Source of the DNA: Talinum fruticosum
Lineage: Eukaryota; Streptophyta; Magnoliopsida; Caryophyllales; Talinaceae
Length of the DNA: 64,000 nt
Assembly (NCBI GenBank): GCA_021018815.1
Contig: JAITYX010000066.1
Location: forward strand, 3,446,001 to 3,510,000
Direction of reading: 5' to 3'
Shown here: in pieces, positions 58,430-64,000 of the stretch
Layout: each line of letters begins with the position of its first letter
Position numbering within the stretch: the first letter of the stretch is position 1
Program-made: the position numbers and the translations under genes
Notes under the pieces: generated by a model
Told to the model about the DNA's origin: nothing
The model's database searches: none
The model's input: the letters and a program-made list of their open reading frames with translations, nothing else

Positions 58430-61400
58430 AAACTTCTTTGTAAACAATATTTTTGCGCAAACACCCTGGACCTTCCTTGGACACCTTTAATAACCAAGCC
58501 CTTGTTGTATTTTGGGATGTGCTCCTAGATAACGCAACATATAATTGACCATGACTAAAAATATATTGAGGAAGATATATACCAACATGTGAAATTGTTT
58601 GCCCCTAGGATTTGTTAATGGTTAATAAAAAACATAATTTCACCAGGAACTGTTTTCTAACCATCTCAAAAGAAAACCTTACATCTTCAGCAATTTTCAG
58701 TAGAATGTGTGGTATAAACACCGTAGTGCCTCTGCAATGACCAGTTAAGATTTTAGTCTCGATCAAATACTCCCGTAATTGACGACATAATAACCTAGTT
58801 CCATTGCATAAGTCATTCATTGTGTTAATATTGTGTTGGAGCATGATTGGACATCCAACTGTTAATCTAATAGCATGTGGTAGCAATCCTCCAAAAGATA
58901 ATGAGTTTAAGAATTCATTTGGATATAGATGTTGGACATCACGAGGGACATAGTTAAGAACGTAGTAAATCTTTTTAATTTTGAAGAATTTATCAATGAT
59001 TTTCTCATTCAAAGTGCGGACTTCTTTGTTTGTAGGGGTGACTATAACTTTGTCAACCGTATAGGTTATATCACCTGCATGGGTACTCAAATTAGGAAAG
59101 ATTGCATCGGTTAAATCATCAACAGGATTGTCATGATTAGATAATATGGGTATTGATGGTGACAACTTGATCATATCTTCATCGACGAGTACATTCACGT
59201 CCATCTCCTACTCTAAGCAAGAAATCTACAAAATGCTCATCAAGTCGAGACCTCATATTTTGTGTCAAATGAAGCACCTGAACATGTGTCCATAATTTTG
59301 ACTTGATGAAACATGCATTAAGTTTCTCAACTTTAGTGCCCTTCGGTATAATCGGTAAGAATTGTCTAAAAATCTCCACCAAAGGGAGGTTTACTCCCAT
59401 AATATCCCTAAAACTTTGATCTACAGCCTCAAATGCATGTCAATGAGTTATAGTGGCTCATCCCATATAATAACTACAACTTATTTTATCAAATGTGATT
59501 CGACAGATTGTTTACTAAGATAATACATTGAAGATGCATGCAGAGTAACTGGAAGTCCGAAGGTCTTATGTGTTGTTTTTTGGCTCTATATAAAAGTGTT
59601 GCAATAATTCCAGAGCTTACAGTAGTGAGTCCAAATTGACCTTCAAGTTTCACGAGTAGCAAGAATGACACGATATAAGAATACTTTTCCTATCCCACCA
59701 GGTCCATCTATGAAAAACATGCCACCTTTGTTTATGCTTATAGCCTCCAGAATGTTGTGAAATGCATATCGTTGGTCATCATTGAGATTTTGGGTACAAT
59801 GCATATCTTCAGCAGACATTGGTGCAGCACAATTCAGCATGCCCTATAAATTGAGCCTCTTCATCAACTTGTATGGTTAGTTATAGGAGGTTTAAATCTA
59901 CAATTTTATGGCCTAACTGTTTTAGCATTCAATCTACTTCAAGAAGAATATAATTGAGTGCAAAATCATGATCTGTCAAGGAAGTTGAAGGATAATTTTC
60001 ATCCATGAACGGAAAAAATTCATTCCATAAGTTATATACTCCAATTGGTTGACGAGTATACCAAAATAGGGACAAATAACCATTGAAATGACGATGACAT
60101 TCTTGTCATGGTTGAATCCACTAAACATCTTTGAACACCGGCATCATTATATATGAGACCTAATTTTTCCGTAACTTCTCTGAATGTTGGATAAGTAATA
60201 CCATTAACAGTTATGAGATGTGCAAATCATTGCGGGCCTTTAACATGATTGAGTAACAATCGCATATAAAATCTTTCTCCGTCATCTGGATCCACGAGTA
60301 TATATTCGGCCAACGAATCTTTGATTACTTCGTCTCCTTCTCCAAGTATATGAGGATTTAATCCAATGATAGTGTGTAGGGAGCTCTGCATAAAGATAAT
60401 TTCTTGCATACGAATCAACGATATTCATATTGAAGAATTCCGTAAGTATCGTACGGGAATTCCTCATTGAACCAACAATATGTTGAACAGATTGATTTGT
60501 TCGATATCTTATTTGCTGCATATTAGGCAAATAGAGTTGCAAACGTTCAATAGATGAACACATTCGCATAAACGGGAATTGATATATTTTCCATATAGCC
60601 TCCGGTGCACAAACCCATTTAGCATCCACATATTTCTTGATCTCATTATAATCGAGCTCACTTTGAAGCTCCATCGATACTCGATCAGGACCTTTATGTA
60701 TATATTTGTACAAATACTTGACACTCTTGATGCTACTACAAATCTTAACATTGATATGACATTCATACTTAAATAAGAGCCAAGGATTGTACGGAACAAC
60801 CCAACTATTGTTAACCATTATTCTCCTATTGTCATGTAAAGGAACATGACGTTGGTCACCTCGACGTCGATATATAGATATGAGTCACTACCTTCGACTA
60901 TAGTTGATGAAAATCGCTTAGGGAATTACAAACTCTATTCTCCATGCAACTTGCATTTCGATGGCCATGACTCGCATAGGCCATGTATCATACACTCTGC
61001 AACGGCCTCATATAATGCAAGCTCTTCATCCTTATAAGGAATATCTCGCTTTAACAAATTGGTCATAGTCATAAGGAGATCTTGGTTTGTCGTGATCATC
61101 CAAGATAAGTAATATATGCACATGAGGTAGACCTCTTTGTTGGAATTCAACAACGTAAACATAGGCAATAACTTTTCTAAGGACACCTTGGTTGACAATA
61201 TCTCTTTTTAACTCTTCAATTTTGGTGTGGAATATCCTAACTATTAGATTTGGATGATTATGAGGACTTTGATTTGGCAATAACTCATTTGTGATTTCTT
61301 GCCAATTTGGTTATAGGTCATGGTAACAAAAAGGTCTGGCTTCCCGTAATATTTTACCAATGTCATTGCATCTTGATACCGTAGGCCTATATCTCGAGGA

Positions 61401-62650
61401 TTTCCAACAAATGAAGAGGGAAAAACAATTTGATGTCCTACATTATCTATTTATGATAATAAATATATAAAGTAGTATAAATATAATGCTATAAGATAAA
61501 TTGTGATATTATGGTATACCGAAAATAAGAAGCGTATTTAGTAAAAATCTTATTACTAGTATTTGATTCTCCCGCATGCAAAGAATCTTGTAAAGCTTAG
61601 TACAACTCTGCTCAAATTGTATGTTGATTGTCCTTAATCCATCTTAATATTTGGGCTTGATTTTTACATAATTGTCAACAACATATTGTTGTAAGAGACG
61701 TCCCGACCTTAGAAAGAAAATGATTTTGGGTGTATCTCGTATATCGAGTAGTAGATATTATTATAGAAATTTATGTAAAGTATAAGTAAATGAAAGTATT
61801 AGTTGTGAAGTACATAATTGAAGGATAAATGCATAGAATGCTCTGCAAGGTATAGTCCTCCCATCACTTCTTAAGGTTTTAATTGTCCAACCATATGAGC
61901 CGAATGGATGTAATAAAGGATACCGTAAAGGATCATAATATTCAAATGTGTCCCTAATATTCACTAATTCACCGTAAGTTGATTGAACTATGATATCCCT
62001 TTCGTTTAATTCCCGACTTCTTCACCGCCAGCAATTATTCCAGCCACTTGAGAAGCAGTAGGTAAATAATATTGAGGTTTATTCGATGGTTTCTCTCGAA
62101 TTAGAAGTCTACAGATGTTGTATGTCTTCTCGTTGTGCCAAATTTCGAATGTTTTGAATAAAAGGGTTATATATGTCCGTAATATCTTTGAGTTGTTTTA
62201 ATCATATCAGGTCGTAAGGTATTATTCTCTAAAAGCCGATGCTCAAGCTCATGATCCGTATCATATATATACAATCGAAGAAAGCAAGGTTGACATTGAG
62301 GTGTAGCTGGTATGAACTCGCCGATCCTATGATATATAAAACCTTTAGCCCAAAAAGTGTAGACCCCATGTTGAGCATTTGCTAAGTTGTTGACTATATG
62401 TACAACCATAGAAGTAAAAGAAAATACATGGTTATATTTTCTAATGTTCTTCTTAAAGTGTACTCGCATCAAGTGTCTCGCTTTGTGTAAAGTGCAAACA
62501 ACTCATCCGGAACTGGAATTTGTGGTAAATTAATCTTTTCGGATGAACAACACAATTCCGATGTTTCATGCTCAAATAAGCGAGTTTCACAGTGGGGAAA
62601 TGATCTTGGAGGAGGCAATCGTAGGATAGGAACACCATTTTGTACATGAT
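58430..62650 (-). pseudogene. Helitron Rep/PIF1-helicase (RepHel), frameshifted
   Basis: Minus-strand order: a Helitron-like N domain (INLPQIPVPDELFALYTKRD near 62500; FKKNIRKYNHVFSFTSM and LRLYIYDTDHELEHRL, 62460-62230); HUH nickase motif LPHVHILL with HVH at 61116-61124; tyrosine motif YLYKYIHKGPDRV near 60700; KYVDAKWVCAPEAIWKIY; DPDDGERFYMRLLLNHVKGP (60300-60240). The PIF1 domain follows with Walker A GPGGIGK (about 59685-59705), LTQNMR (near 59265), VTPTNKEVRTLNEKI (near 59020) and the final FSHGQLYVALSRSTS (about 58565-58510). The protein would nick and unwind DNA for rolling-circle transposition. Many stops and frame changes; T after the Walker Lys is replaced by Val. Confidence 0.85.
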
Positions 62651-63786
62651 AGTTAGTTGTAAAATGAAAGTGGACTCTTCGTCTTTGGAATTCTAAGGGT
62701 AGAATTCCTTAGCCTATTTGACTGATCGCTTTCATCGACATGTATGGAGCGGTTTGACTCGCTACTTTGATCATCATAGATGGGCATATTGGTTGTTCTA
62801 TTTTTGCAAGTAGTAATAGTGTTATCCAGCAGTATGAATGACAAAATAGCTTAAGTTTGGATACACTAAATAGAAAATAACTAAAGGCATACAATATTCT
62901 ATGTAAAACAAAACGTGCCATAGACCATATTTAACAAAAATTATTGTTAACAAAATTGATGCTTTCATATATTTTATTGTATAGAAAAAGAAAATAAAAT
63001 ATAATTATGTTATGAATTCATGAGTTCTATTATATGAAACTATATAATAACATGATTGGTCGATTACACCCGTAAAATTTGATGCAGCTTATGGAATCAA
63101 TGATATCCATATGGAAAACCCATAAAATATAAATATATGTACATATTTAAGAAATAAAATGGGAATACAAAGTATATAAACAGTAATTGCATAATTTGAT
63201 TTGAAGTTATTTTGTAACATGTTTGAAATATTGGACAATGGTGGTCTAGAGGAACCCGAAGTAGATGATATAATTTGAACAGAACTTATAAATATGGCGG
63301 ATTTGCTCCTTCATTTTCATTTTTTTGAATAAGCCACCTCCTCTGTTTTTAAAATTGTTTTTGAAGAAAAATTGAAATGTTCGGCCTAAATTTTTATAAG
63401 TGTTTTGTAAATAATTAATTTATTTGGCCAAGATTTTTAGAAAGAGAGAGAGAGAGAGAGAGAAGATAGAGATACAACAAAACAAAGATAGAAGAAAGAG
63501 ATAGAGAGATGGAGGAGGGAGAAGAGATTAAGATCACATAGAACGAGAGGAGAGAGAGAAATGAGAGAGAGAGAGGATGAGGTCGTGGGCGGTTGTTAGG
63601 AAGTTTTTGCAAAAATTAGAAACGAAGCAGCTTATTTGTTGTTTATGTTTTTAGGGAGTTTTTTTTTTCTAAAATCACTTTTGAAAAACAGTTTTAATTT
63701 TATAAGAAATTAGTGTTTGGCCTAATTTTAGTTTTTAGAATCCAAAAATACTTTTAAAATTTAGGCCAAATACCCACTAAGAATAA
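62651..63786. other. Helitron 5' side and flank
   Basis: Short minus-strand frames at 62653-62844 may be the N-terminal tip of RepHel but have no recognised motif. GA repeats lie at 63440-63470 and 63540-63575. Blocks TCGGCCTAAATTTTTATAAG (about 63381) and AAAATTTAGGCCAAATACCC (about 63757) are roughly inverse, hinting at a MITE between them. Confidence 0.35.
62843..63055. repeat. about 210-bp direct repeat, copy 1
   Basis: Matches 63787-64000 with few differences (TTGGATACA.TAAA.AGAAAATAACTAAAGGCATACAA and onward to AACTATATAATAACATGA). Confidence 0.92.
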
Positions 63787-64000
63787 AAAAACAGCTTAGT
63801 TTGGATACATTAAAGAGAAAATAACTAAAGGCATACAATATTCTATGTAAAACAAAACGTGTTATAAGCCATATTTAACAAAAATGATTGTTAACAAAAT
63901 TGATGCTTTCATATATTTTATTATATAGAAAAAGAAAATAAAATATAATTTACATTATGAATTCATAAGTTGTATTATATGAAACTATATAATAACATGA
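63787..64000. repeat. about 210-bp direct repeat, copy 2 (runs off the window)
   Basis: Second copy, 944 bases after the first. It is still matching at the last base of the window, so the duplicated unit may be longer. Confidence 0.92.

Overview
This is a window of a plant nuclear genome, most likely an AT-rich angiosperm. The evidence is one intron-split host gene for an organellar MnmE, plant-type Ty1/copia, Ty3, LINE, hAT, Mutator-like and Helitron sequences nested in each other, and long microsatellites. No prokaryotic gene organisation, CRISPR array, rRNA or convincing tRNA gene was seen. The only well supported host gene is MnmE; most of the rest is mobile DNA in decay.

Positions 1-23797 are one nested stack. 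The outermost layer is a minus-strand copia element of SIRE/Maximus type (1-4984, resuming at 23159-23797). Inside its 5' LTR sits a non-autonomous large-LTR element (4985-23158) with about 3 kb LTRs, a primer binding site, a polypurine tract and a 2.3 kb interior without pol. Its left LTR is split by a related solo LTR (6407-16204) flanked by a perfect 5-bp duplication GGATG. That solo LTR is in turn split by a second copia element (about 8040-15655, plus strand), which has lost its 5' LTR and gag but keeps pol remnants, an extra 3' ORF region preceded by a TATA box, a polypurine tract and a full 3' LTR.

Positions 24424-35934 carry MnmE on the minus strand, in ten exons (about 583 residues). 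It is the organelle-targeted tRNA-modification GTPase that works with MnmG on wobble uridine. All splice sites and GTPase motifs are present, one intron uses a GC donor, and intron 9 (4.1 kb) holds a hAT-type MITE with an 8-bp target duplication. Four single-base G/C losses disrupt the reading frame, so this is either a young pseudogene or an assembly with base-level errors.

Positions 37817-43259 are an old gag-only Ty3-type LTR element. It contains a fragment of a saccharopine-dehydrogenase-like host gene and a 1.4 kb Mutator-like element with about 165-bp terminal inverted repeats and an internal coding-like fragment. A LINE (about 43680-44444 and 47459-48472) is split by a third, inverted copy of the 3 kb LTR family (44445-47458).

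From 48547 to beyond 62650 lies a decayed autonomous Helitron on the minus strand. It has a terminal hairpin near 48558-48575, an RPA-like ssDNA-binding gene (about 49560-51062) and a Rep/PIF1-helicase gene (about 58430-62650). Microsatellites, tandem duplications and an LTR-like sequence (53590-55100) lie between them. The last kilobase repeats sequence from 62843-63055 at 63787-64000.
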